Of a DNA stretch of 30,579 nt, positions 6,568 through 15,900 are shown one piece after another; the first letter of the stretch is position 1; every line of letters begins with the position of its first letter. The notes under the pieces are model-generated. The model did not search any database. It was not told the DNA's origin and was given only the letters and a program-made list of their open reading frames with translations. Source of the stretch: a virus; the IMG/VR virus record IMGVR_UViG_3300036980_000246, positions 1 to 30,579 of that record; one strand, written 5' to 3'. The position numbers and the translations under genes were made by a program.

Positions 6568-9003
6568 TTATCTTGGTTCAAATTCAGCCATATCAAAGCC
6601 ATCTAAACTATCCTCATTCGACTCAAAGTTTACTGGTGGAAGGTTATTCTTACGCTGATCAATTAGCTTTGACTGCTGTGTGTTCTGTATGCTTATTCTT
6701 TTGTCCTTTGCTTTTTCTTTAAGAGTGTCCTTCTGACTCATTTGTTCTGTCTCTATACCCTTTATCTGCATCTGTAGGTCAAACTCCATCTTCATAAGTT
6801 CCATCTTAAGCTGTGCCTCCTGCTTAAGTTTCTCAATATCAAAGCCAACCTCTGCCTGCTTGATCTGCATCTTAGACTGTGTCTCTGCCTGTATGGCCTG
6901 CAACGCACTCTGAGCTGCTGCCTGTTGAGACTGCTGTTGAATCTTACCTTGCATCTCCTGCTGAGCCTGCTGGTTCTTCTGTATTGTATCCTCCTTCTTC
7001 TTTCTCTGAAGTTTAAGGTACTGGTTAGCCAGCTTAAGGTTTCTAATCTCCCTGATGTCTATTGCATCCTCAAGGTATATAGAGTCTCTAGATAAGGCCA
7101 TCTGAATGTTTGCCTCTAGCTGAGCCTTCTCCTCCTCATCTGGTGTAACCTCTATAAATATTCCAAAGTCATATATGTGTAACTCCTTGATGTCCTCAAG
7201 TATGCTCACATTGTACTTACCAATCTGAAGGATGAACTCCTCCTTAAAGTCTGAGTACTCAAGTATGTCTGCAACCCTGCAAGATATTGCTTCAGATAGT
7301 GTCTTAGTAATGTATAAGCTAGACTCAAGTATGTGTCTTGTGGCTGTGTTTGAGTTAAGTGCAGCAAGTTTCTGTACACCAACCAGTGAGTTAGGATCTG
7401 GCATAGAACCATCACGAGCCTCGTTAAGACCTGTAACATCTCTAATCATTCCTAGATAGTGGTTATAACTACCAACAAGGCTAGATATCTTGGCCTGTCC
7501 ACTGTTTGAGTTTAGTTCCTGAATCGGAACCCTTGCGTTATTGAACTCACCATCTCCAGTGTAGCTTCTACCGATTACACTACCAGTCTGGAAGTATAGT
7601 CTAAGTGCATCCTCTGGTGTATATGCAGATCCAGTTCCAAGGTCAACCTCATTAATACCATCGGCATCAATGAATACACCATCTGGAACTACCTTAGATA
7701 TAACCTGTTGTAATTTTAAGTGCACAACCTGTATAAGGTCAGCAAATGGAATCATTCTCTTAACGAGAGACTCTATTGCACCCTTGTACATCCTTGGTGC
7801 AACCGCAATGTAGTTAGGCATAGCATGCTGTGATGCTGACTTAGGTCTAACCATGTTACGAGATAACTCCCACTTTAACATAATATTAGTACCCATAACC
7901 ATCACGCCATCGTACCACACATCTATAGTCTTCTCAACCTTCTCGAAGTTCCCCTCATCCATCATCTCCTGAGGTGGGTTGAAAGTGTCCTCCTTATCTA
8001 TTATCTTGAAGTTCCCGTTCTCAAGGTTCTTCTTCTTGTATACTATCTTCTTGGTCGTCTTATAGTTAAAATATAACAGCGTAGCAGTGTCATTGTTAAA
8101 CAAGCTGTTGCTATAAAACTGGGATGAACTGTAGTAGTTATACCAAGCCTGGCTATACTTAGAAATCTCTTCAAGTTGTTCATTAGTAAGCGTGGTGTCT
8201 ATCTTTACAAGCTCTGTTATAGGTACGGTCTTAATCTCTCCCCAGTAGAAGCAGTCCTTGAAGTTTGGATCCTCTGTGTAGCTGTGAACTATATTTGCTG
8301 GATCTACATACTCAACTCTAACTCCATCTCCTGGGAGGAACATGTGCTTAACAACACCAATTCCTAGTGTGGCTATGTCGTAGTCAACTCTCTTACGTGT
8401 CTCGTTGTAGTTGTTCTGATCTAGTATAGTGTTTATGGCCTCCTCCTCTGCGATCTCTATAGCTGGCTTGTACTTAAGCTCCATATATAGAGCTAGTTCC
8501 TCGTCATTCTCTGGAAGATCGTCAGGGTTTGTGTCGAACGCGTCAACACCTAGATTATTCTTAATGTCAGTTAAAATATCTTTTGAAAGCATGTCCGCCT
8601 GTACCATGTCCTGATACTTAGACTTCTTTTGTAGTGATATAGAGTCCTGTGCGTATGCCTTTACTTTAAATAGTCGGTCATTCATTCCGTTGACAACAAC
8701 GTCAACAAACTTAGGTATGATTGGTACTGGAGTCCAGTCCAAGTTTAGGTGGCTTAGATCTCCGTCTACAGCCATCTCGTTCTTATACTTAGCCACAGAC
8801 TGCTCGCCCCTAGCGTACAACCTTAGCCTATGAAAGTCGCCCCACTGATTATAGAATCTTGAGTTATTATTGTCTTTCCTGAACCACTCGTAAGAGATAG
8901 CGTTCCCAATCTGTAGTCCGTATTCGTAAGATTCTTTTTGTTTATCTGATGCAAACTGATCTGGGAATGCAGTAACAGCTATGTTTATTGTTACGTCTTT
9001 CAT
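6568..9003 (-). CDS. Portal protein, 811 aa
   Basis: An 811-residue portal protein, the dodecameric ring through which DNA is packaged and ejected. The body has portal-like features: 'PIIPKFVDVVVNGMNDRLFK' early, 'VEYVDPANIVHSYTEDPNF' (about 225-245), and 'QVVHLKLQQVISKVVPDG' with 'IRDVTGLNEARDGSMPDPNS' around 420-530. The C-terminal 170 residues are a Gln/Glu/Lys-rich coiled coil (AQQEMQGKIQQQSQQAAAQS and on), a common portal barrel/crown extension, ending in an acidic 'DGFDMAEFEPR'. It lies downstream of TerL but is separated from it by an inserted GIY-YIG gene, whose stop codon touches this ATG. Length fits crAss-like portals. Confidence 0.85.
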   Translation of the reverse strand: MKDVTINIAVTAFPDQFASDKQKESYEYGLQIGNAISYEWFRKDNNNSRFYNQWGDFHRLRLYARGEQSVAKYKNEMAVDGDLSHLNLDWTPVPIIPKFVDVVVNGMNDRLFKVKAYAQDSISLQKKSKYQDMVQADMLSKDILTDIKNNLGVDAFDTNPDDLPENDEELALYMELKYKPAIEIAEEEAINTILDQNNYNETRKRVDYDIATLGIGVVKHMFLPGDGVRVEYVDPANIVHSYTEDPNFKDCFYWGEIKTVPITELVKIDTTLTNEQLEEISKYSQAWYNYYSSSQFYSNSLFNNDTATLLYFNYKTTKKIVYKKKNLENGNFKIIDKEDTFNPPQEMMDEGNFEKVEKTIDVWYDGVMVMGTNIMLKWELSRNMVRPKSASQHAMPNYIAVAPRMYKGAIESLVKRMIPFADLIQVVHLKLQQVISKVVPDGVFIDADGINEVDLGTGSAYTPEDALRLYFQTGSVIGRSYTGDGEFNNARVPIQELNSNSGQAKISSLVGSYNHYLGMIRDVTGLNEARDGSMPDPNSLVGVQKLAALNSNTATRHILESSLYITKTLSEAISCRVADILEYSDFKEEFILQIGKYNVSILEDIKELHIYDFGIFIEVTPDEEEKAQLEANIQMALSRDSIYLEDAIDIREIRNLKLANQYLKLQRKKKEDTIQKNQQAQQEMQGKIQQQSQQAAAQSALQAIQAETQSKMQIKQAEVGFDIEKLKQEAQLKMELMKMEFDLQMQIKGIETEQMSQKDTLKEKAKDKRISIQNTQQSKLIDQRKNNLPPVNFESNEDSLDGFDMAEFEPR

Positions 9004-9678
9004 TTATATATGTTTCCAAGTATTTCTGTTTAATATAGATTTTATATTACTCCTTGAAATTCCGTAAATTTCAGCTAATTTTAAATAAGTATATTCTTTA
9101 GTTTTATACATTTTTCTAATAGATATTACGTCTTCTTCATTTAGTTTTGCAGTAACATTTTCAGATCCTCTTTTTGCAGAACCTATCATTTTATTACGAG
9201 TGTCTTCAGAAATAGTTTTACCGTATCTTGAATTTTTATCTCCTTTACTAGCCTCTGACATTTTTAATCTTGTCTCCTTACTTGTGACCTTTCCTTTGTG
9301 AAATTCAGAAACTTTTCTCTTTTGTTCTTCAGAAATTATTTTTCCTTTATTAGGAATACTCATTTTTAATTTAGCTTCATCTGAATGAATTAATCCTAAA
9401 CAACCATCTCCACCATCGGTCATGTTAACTAACATACCATTATTGGTATCTTTTCTACCATATAGAGATATAAATTCTTTTTCTTTCTCTTTTATAAAAT
9501 TATAATCTTCGTGTTCAAATAGTATCTCTACTTCATAGTCAGTCTTATTAACTATTTTATTCCAGTGATCATTTCTACTTTTTTTTGAATTAGCTCTATA
9601 ATAATTACTATCTATGCCTATTCCTATGTAGAATGGTATGTTTTTGTCTAATCTAATATGTCTATATAAATATGCCAC
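9004..9678 (-). CDS. GIY-YIG homing endonuclease with NUMOD3 repeats, 224 aa
   Basis: The N-terminal domain has the GIY-YIG pattern: 'LYRHIRL' as the first strand and 'FYIGIGID' (16-23) as the second, followed by a Glu-rich helix with 'EKEFISLYG'. Residues about 105-160 hold three NUMOD3-type DNA-binding repeats ('NKGKIISEEQKRK', 'HKGKVTSKETRLKM', 'YGKTISEDTRNKM'), and the C-terminus is a helix-turn-helix ('YLKLAEIYGISRSNIKSIL'). This is a free-standing homing endonuclease that copies itself into related phages by cutting alleles lacking it. It sits between terL and portal without disrupting either. The start is a GTG whose first base is the last base of the terL TAG. The gene is visibly more A/T-rich than its neighbours, a sign of recent arrival. 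Confidence 0.85.
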   Translation of the reverse strand: MAYLYRHIRLDKNIPFYIGIGIDSNYYRANSKKSRNDHWNKIVNKTDYEVEILFEHEDYNFIKEKEKEFISLYGRKDTNNGMLVNMTDGGDGCLGLIHSDEAKLKMSIPNKGKIISEEQKRKVSEFHKGKVTSKETRLKMSEASKGDKNSRYGKTISEDTRNKMIGSAKRGSENVTAKLNEEDVISIRKMYKTKEYTYLKLAEIYGISRSNIKSILNRNTWKHI

Positions 9679-11924
9679 TATTTTATAATTTCACTATATC
9701 TGCCATTGTTATTATATTTCGCAAAGGTAATGCTTAATTTCGATTCTTTTTTTGCCGTAAGATACACATTCTTTTGGTTAGCCATTATAGCTAATCCAGA
9801 GCTAATTGCAGCATCAAACTTTGTTCTATTATTTATATCAAACTTAGCCCACTCCTCTATTGTCCTGGTAAAGTACATGCTACCCATCTCGTCAGAGTCC
9901 CTGTACGTACTCTCCATATCCAGTCCTACGTACTTCTCTATGTACGACTCAATTGCAGCCGCGTGAGACTGCTTAACGTCTTCAGATGAGTTAGGTATAC
10001 CACCTAGCTCCTTCTCTGTCTTAGACAGGTTCGTGATGTGCTTGTCTGGTCTGTTCATAGAGAATCCCCTGTATCCCCTGTTCTTTAGGTGGTAAAGCAG
10101 CCTTGGCTTGTTGTTCTCAACAAGTATCGGCATACCGTAGAACACACACGCCATGAGCACCTCCTCAAAGAATATCTCTGCCGTCTGTGGCCTTGCTATG
10201 TACTCAAGAAAGAAGTGGTTGCTTGGTGCATCGTCCATATTGAACTTAGTCAGTCCGTGAAGTGACCCGTTAGATCCTCCTCCACCAACTGTTCCTGATA
10301 TATCGTAAGGGTCACAACCAAACGCACCGATGTGGTCGTTTCCTGGGTACCTCATCCCGTTCTTATTGATTACATTATTCTGTAGCTGATTGTTTGGTAT
10401 CCAAGATACTAGGAATCTTCCCCTTGTGTCTGGTGTCCACACAACCCTCGTGTCCTTCTCTCCGTTGTGCCAACTGAACGATCCTCTAGTTAGAACTCTG
10501 TCCTTTATAAGTGAGTCGTTGTAGTCTATCTGCTGGTATATCTTTGTAAGGTTAAATATGGATGACTTGCTCTCGTCCCTGAACGCGTGAGACTCTGTCC
10601 TAGAGAACTGTCTGTAGAACTCATTAAGAGCATCAGCGTCACCTTTAAGTGATTCAACCTCGTTCTCCCAGTAGTCAACTGCTCCAGTCTTTATCATAGA
10701 TCCGTCTATACTCTTCATTGGCTTTGAAGGCTCTCTGAAAACTGGCATACCGTAAACATCTATGTAACCCTCAAAGTTCCACTCCATCGGTATATACAGT
10801 GAGTACATGCCAGACTTAGTCTGTCCGTTGTTGTTCCTTGTTTTAATGTTTGAGTCCTCGTACAACTTTTTGAAGTTAGATCCTCCCTTTGCTAGCGCGT
10901 TAGGAGTGGACCCCATTAGACACTTACCAATAATCCTACTACCCAATCGTAGACAGGTCTTGGTAACCCTCCAGTTGTTTAGGATGTTGTCTGGTGCGAG
11001 CCACTTACCGCTCTCGTCGTGTATTAGTAGCTGTAGTTTCTGACCATCATACGAGTTATCTCCCGTGTTCTTCCAGTCAATCGTGGTGTCAAGACCCTGT
11101 ATCTCAACGTCTCCGTCCTCGTACATATTCTTCTTGGTGATCTTGGATGCAGGAACCCTGAACGCCAGCTCTGTCTTTGGCTTGTCCATACCATCCTGTA
11201 TCGGCTTGAAGAAGAATGGGTAGTTGTTCACGATAGGCACAACCTTGTCAGTAAACATTGTCTTGGCATCGTTACCAGTCTTGGAAAGTATCCCAAGTCT
11301 TGCATCCTTTGCAAGGGTTCCTATGTTGGCCAGCTCGCTTGATCCCATGAATGAGAATCCAGAACGTCTGATCTTAAGGTACGTCATACCGAAGCACCTA
11401 TCATCAGCCTTACAAGCCTCCCAGAATATAAAGAATATCCTATTAGCCTCCCTGAAGTCTGGAAGTCCAACGTCAATCTTTGTCCACTGCAGGTACATGT
11501 ACTGAGATCCAGTTATGTACGTGTCGATACCGTTGTTCTTGAAGAAGAACCCGTTCTCCCTACGATCAAACTCTCCCTCTATGTAATCCACCCACTTGGC
11601 CTTGAACTCCTTTGACATCGTGTGCCACTGGAAGATAGACTTAATGTTTGACAGTTCCCTTGGATAGTCTGCTGGTTCCCAGTACTGGTTCTCCTTTTTC
11701 TCGTCCCTTTTATACACGTCTTTTGGGACGGATGGCAGTGCTATATTGAGACCATTTATCTCGTATATGTCACCAATGGTTCCGTCCTTAGATATTACAA
11801 CCAGGTCGTGCTTCTCGTCATAACCATAAGCCCAAGACTTGCTCTTGTTCTTCATGTGTATGGTGTTAGCAGGTAGGAAGTCGCTAAGCCTTGTGTATAA
11901 GTTATTTAGATCTTTTTTCTGCAA
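9678..11924 (-). CDS. terL: Terminase large subunit, 748 aa
   Basis: The ATPase/nuclease motor that packages DNA into the prohead. The N-terminal ATPase shows a Walker A-like 'KIRRSGFSFMG' (184-194, the degenerate R-G-type loop of many terminases), Walker B 'LLIHDE' (299-304) and a coupling motif 'GSTPN' (338-342). The C-terminal RNase H-like nuclease begins with 'GCDPYD' (536-541), carrying the first catalytic Asp; later acidic residues would complete the site. At 748 residues it is long, as in crAss-like TerL proteins. It overlaps the upstream 90-residue gene by 23 bases, a classical small/large terminase arrangement, and is followed by a homing endonuclease, a common insertion neighbourhood. 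Confidence 0.9.
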   Translation of the reverse strand: MQKKDLNNLYTRLSDFLPANTIHMKNKSKSWAYGYDEKHDLVVISKDGTIGDIYEINGLNIALPSVPKDVYKRDEKKENQYWEPADYPRELSNIKSIFQWHTMSKEFKAKWVDYIEGEFDRRENGFFFKNNGIDTYITGSQYMYLQWTKIDVGLPDFREANRIFFIFWEACKADDRCFGMTYLKIRRSGFSFMGSSELANIGTLAKDARLGILSKTGNDAKTMFTDKVVPIVNNYPFFFKPIQDGMDKPKTELAFRVPASKITKKNMYEDGDVEIQGLDTTIDWKNTGDNSYDGQKLQLLIHDESGKWLAPDNILNNWRVTKTCLRLGSRIIGKCLMGSTPNALAKGGSNFKKLYEDSNIKTRNNNGQTKSGMYSLYIPMEWNFEGYIDVYGMPVFREPSKPMKSIDGSMIKTGAVDYWENEVESLKGDADALNEFYRQFSRTESHAFRDESKSSIFNLTKIYQQIDYNDSLIKDRVLTRGSFSWHNGEKDTRVVWTPDTRGRFLVSWIPNNQLQNNVINKNGMRYPGNDHIGAFGCDPYDISGTVGGGGSNGSLHGLTKFNMDDAPSNHFFLEYIARPQTAEIFFEEVLMACVFYGMPILVENNKPRLLYHLKNRGYRGFSMNRPDKHITNLSKTEKELGGIPNSSEDVKQSHAAAIESYIEKYVGLDMESTYRDSDEMGSMYFTRTIEEWAKFDINNRTKFDAAISSGLAIMANQKNVYLTAKKESKLSITFAKYNNNGRYSEIIK

Positions 11925-12174
11925 ATCCCTGTATTTTAGGTTCCGATACCTTAACCTCCTCGGTCAGTTTGTCGTTCTCTTGCTCTATCCTATTAAGTAT
12001 CTGGAAGGCATCTTCGATAGCTAAGCGTTTTGTAGCTGCCGCGTTCTTTAGCTTATCCGCAGACAAGTCTGTCTCCATGCCAGTTATAATCTCGTCCTCT
12101 GCAACCTTTATTAGTTCATTAACTGCCTTATATCCAGCAGCAATGATCTTCTGTTTTATTATGTTGTGGTCCAT
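11902..12174 (-). CDS. Possible small terminase subunit, 90 aa
   Basis: A 90-residue, mostly helical acidic protein beginning with 'MDHNIIKQKIIAAGYKAVNE', with the conserved-looking 'DLSADKLKNAAATKRLAIED' in the middle (50-75) and 'GFAEKRSK' at the end. It overlaps terL by 23 bases and the upstream gene by 16 bases, so the three are translationally coupled. Position and size fit a small terminase subunit (DNA recognition at packaging start), and similar proteins precede terL in phages of Bacteroidota, but no definite helix-turn-helix can be shown by eye. It starts at ATG 12174 with the leader AATCAAATG. Confidence 0.6.
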   Translation of the reverse strand: MDHNIIKQKIIAAGYKAVNELIKVAEDEIITGMETDLSADKLKNAAATKRLAIEDAFQILNRIEQENDKLTEEVKVSEPKIQGFAEKRSK

Positions 12175-12731
12175 TTGATTGTAATGTTTTTGGTGGTCAT
12201 CCTGTACAGCTTCTCGTCGTTTATATAGAATGGGTACTCACTGTCTGGCTCAAACGAGATCTCATCTCCAATGCTTAGACCAAGGTCTAGCAACTCTTGA
12301 TTTATATAGACAATAGTACCCATCAGTGGCTCCTCCTTGCTGTTCTTATTTATGGTAGATTCCATCTGTTTTAGCGGCTTAATAAAGCAGTACTTGGAGT
12401 GTGTGTTCCACTCACCGTTCTGGTTGTACATGAAGTACTGCTCGTCGTCTATAAAGAATAGGTCGTCCTTAAAGAAACTGGCTCCGCTCTTCTCCTTACC
12501 CTTCATGTCGTAGTAGACCTTGAAGACGTTATGGTGAACTAAAAGTATATCGTTAACTTTTACTTTTCCGTCATAAGTTAAAGGTACGCTTACAACTTCT
12601 GCAAGTCTGTTAGACACCGTGTGGTCTTCTTTAGACGTGCTAGTTATAAAGTCAACACCTCCAATATTTTTTATATTATTGTATCGCCTACCATCTAATG
12701 GTCGGACGATAAACATATCTGGGGATCTCAT
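12159..12731 (-). CDS. Conserved phage protein with GroES-like beta-barrel features, 190 aa
   Basis: A 190-residue beta-rich protein. The first half reads 'RLAEVVSVPLTYDGKVKVND' followed by 'ILLVHHNVFKVYYDMKGKEK', which resembles the 'G-V---G----VK-GD-VL' strand pattern of a GroES-type barrel; the second half repeats a similar plan ('MGTIVYINQELLDLGLSIGD', 'EISFEPDSEYPFYINDEKLY'). It may therefore be a duplicated GroES-fold protein; similar genes in flavobacterial phages are annotated as unknown or co-chaperonin-like. It sits in the packaging cluster, overlapping both neighbours by 1 and 16 bases. Function is unknown. A true GroES is separately encoded at 25,499-25,756. Confidence 0.6.
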   Translation of the reverse strand: MRSPDMFIVRPLDGRRYNNIKNIGGVDFITSTSKEDHTVSNRLAEVVSVPLTYDGKVKVNDILLVHHNVFKVYYDMKGKEKSGASFFKDDLFFIDDEQYFMYNQNGEWNTHSKYCFIKPLKQMESTINKNSKEEPLMGTIVYINQELLDLGLSIGDEISFEPDSEYPFYINDEKLYRMTTKNITIKWTTT

Positions 12732-12958
12732 CAGAAGTTTATGTTGTACTCTAGTGAGACTGGCATGTTAATGTTAAACTCCTTCCAGCAGAACACTTCA
12801 GAGTTCTTCTCTATCCATACCTTTATACCTCCAGACTTATCATCTAGCAGTATAGAGTGTATCGTGTAACTCTTATCCAGGACCTCCTGACCGACGATGA
12901 AGTGCATCGCGTCGCTCTTGTAGTTAGGCCCTATAGATATCTTTCTAATATCATTCAT
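12731..12958 (-). CDS. Small conserved phage protein of unknown function, 75 aa
   Basis: A 75-residue protein, 'MNDIRKISIGPNYKSDAMHF' then 'IVGQEVLDKSYTIHSILLD' and a C-terminal 'MPVSLEYNINF'. It appears to be a small all-beta protein. I have the impression of a family widely kept beside the packaging genes in Bacteroidota phages, but no function is known to me. It starts with the leader AATCAAATG at 12958 and its stop shares a base with the next ATG (12731), so it is coupled to the 190-residue gene. Confidence 0.6.
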   Translation of the reverse strand: MNDIRKISIGPNYKSDAMHFIVGQEVLDKSYTIHSILLDDKSGGIKVWIEKNSEVFCWKEFNINMPVSLEYNINF

Positions 12959-12971
12959 TTGATTTGATTTA

Positions 12972-15900
12972 TTATGGTAATATTATGTTTCCACCACTAG
13001 TCCATGCTGCGTTGTATGTACTTCCTTGTAACTCTATAACTGTAGTGTTTACTACTGTAACTGTCCATGTTCCATTTGCATTTGTTGTTCCTCCAACGCC
13101 ATAGATATAAACTGAGTTCCCTGTTACAAATCCATGAGCGCTAGTTGTTGTAACTCTAATTAATCCTCCGTTATTTGATGTTCCAGAAACTGTTAATAGT
13201 CCATCTGCTATTATCCAGTTATTTGGTGCTGATGTTAACACTGCTCTTTTTACGCTTGATGCCGCTGTATACTTAGCTGTTCCAAAACTTATGTTTGTTG
13301 AAAGTGGTGATGTTGTGTTCGGTTTAACACTTGGTAATGATCCCCATCCGTTGTATATTGCATCTAGGTTAGTTGATGAGAATGTGGCAGGTAATTTTCC
13401 ACCCATAAAAATACTAAAGTTAGTTACATTAGATACATTCCAAGAACCAATGTTTTGGTTAAAAGCGGTAGCAGAATTAAACATACTATTCATATTAGTC
13501 ACATTACTGACATTCCAAGAACCAATGTTTTGGTTAAAAGCGGTAGCAGAACTAAACATACTATTCATATTAGTCACATTACTGACATTCCAAGAACCAA
13601 TGTTTTGGTTAAAGGCGGTAACACCCTGAAACATATAACTCATATCAGTCACCTGACTCACATTCCAAGACCCAATAGGTTGGTTGAAAGCGTTATTTGT
13701 TGCAAACATAGAACCCATAGTTACTGATGCGGCAGGTGATGTATTTATGTTCCAACCATTTATGCCTGTTAATCCTGTTACTGGATTTGTATTTGTATTG
13801 CTTCCATTAGTAAAAGCATCCGCATTATAAAACATAGCATCCATGCTAGTAACACTACCAACATTCCATTTACTAAGGTCTTGGTTAAATGAACCATTTG
13901 ATAAAAACATATTACCCATAGCAGTCACTTTACTCACATCCCAATCTCCAATATATCTATTGAAGTTAGTATTCTGGAACATTTGATTTGTAACCACTGA
14001 TGCAGCAGTTGTACCTATGTTCCAACCGTTTATACCAGTTCTTGAAGTAATAGGATTAGTAACTGAATTATCACCATTGTTAAATGCTGTTGCTGCACTA
14101 AACATACCAGTGAATATTGTTACCTTACCAACATTCCATCTACTAAGATCTCGATTAAATTGAGTTGCACCTTGAAACATACTACCCATATTTGTCACAT
14201 TGCCAACATTCCAAGAGCTAATATCTTGATTAAATAAAACGGCATTTTGAAACATTGAAAGCATCCATGTAACACTAGTTGTGTTCCAATTACTCAATGG
14301 CCTATTAAACTTAGAAGCACCCAAAAACACACCGTACATATTTCCTGTTACAACAATATTCCAACCATCTAATCCAGCTCTTAAAGTTACAGGATTTATA
14401 TTTGTGTTTAATCCATTTTCAAAATTAATAGCATTAGAAAATATACCACTAAGTGTATTCACTTTAGATACGTCCCAACCACTAATATCTCTGTTGAAAG
14501 CACTAGCACTAGCAAACATAGATTCTAAAGTAATTGTGCCTGTTACACTTCCTCCTATATTCCAATTATTTATAGGTGCTGAATCATCACCATTTCTAAA
14601 ATTAGATGCACCTTGGAACATACTTTGAAATGTTGTCACCTTACTAACATCCCATGGTGTAGTACCTGTTCCTAGGTTAGAGTTAAATGCAGTAGCACCT
14701 TTGAACATACTGAGCATATTTACTGATGCTGCTGTATTGTTTATATTCCAAGATAATTGATTTCCTATACCATCACCAGATGCAAATCCATTATTAAATG
14801 CCGTTGCACTTTCAAACATATTTTGAAAATCAGTTAATTTACTAACATTCCAATTAGATAAGTTTTGATTAAATGCTATAGCACGTCTAAACATATAACC
14901 AATACTTACTGCTGCTGCAGCAGTATTTAAATTCCAGTTGCCAATAGGTTGATTAAAGGCATTAGCATCAGAAAACATACTACTCATGTTAGTCACCTTA
15001 GACATTGTAGATACGTTACCTGGCGTACTTCTTTCCCAGTTTCCAATTGGTTGATTAAACACTCTTGCATCATAAAGCATCTGTTGCATAGTAGTTACGT
15101 TACTAACATTCCAATTGCTAATATCTGAATTAAATTTATAACAACCTCTAAATAATTGAAATGCATTTATTAATGAAGATGTATTCCATTCATTTATTCT
15201 ACCAATAGTGGTTATTTCAATACAATCATAAAATGCAGATGATAAATCAGTCACTCCAGTTAAATCAGGAATATCAGTTATTCCAGACATAGTTACATAA
15301 GAACAACTATTAAAAGAACCTGCTCCTAATTTTAATTTACCCCAACTAGATATAGACCTTAGTTTTAATCTATCGTTAAAACCCCCATTTCCAAATCCAA
15401 AAGAAAAATTATCTCCAAATACCCTTACTGTATATGTGTCTGGTGCTGCATATGTGTGTATTCTATTTGCAACAATATTACTATTATTCATAGTACTATA
15501 CTGACCATCACCCCAGTCTACCCATATTGATTTTCCAGAAGCAATACTTATTGGTAGTTGTATTTGATTAGTTGCTGATGAACTTTGTTTTATACTTAGC
15601 GATACGGTTCCAACAAAACTAGATGATGGTGTAATTGATAGTGTAGCCGCAGTTTTTGGAGTTAGGGTTACTATAATATTGGTTCCAGGATTTAATGAAG
15701 CACTAGATACACCTCCGAAGTTTATTACAAATGTACCTGTTCCAGTAGCTGTGTACTGCATTCTATAACTCTGTCCTGCAGTAGGAACTAAACCAAACTG
15801 CAGTACAGCTGTACTTCCTGCAGTGTGAGTGTATCCACCATTTAAAAGACTTCCTCCAACAGAGGCAAGTGCCCAATTAGTTAAAGTTCCAGTTGCAGTT

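Noticed and set aside
12725-12740. Minus-strand CTGATGAGATC at a gene start, resembling a hammerhead core
   Set aside because: No GAAA and no complementary stems around it; it is explained by an overlap of stop and start codons.
13291-13727. Two repetitive plus-strand frames (112 and 90 codons)
   Set aside because: They are antisense shadows of the 75-bp DUF285 repeats, which keep opposite-strand frames open by periodicity.
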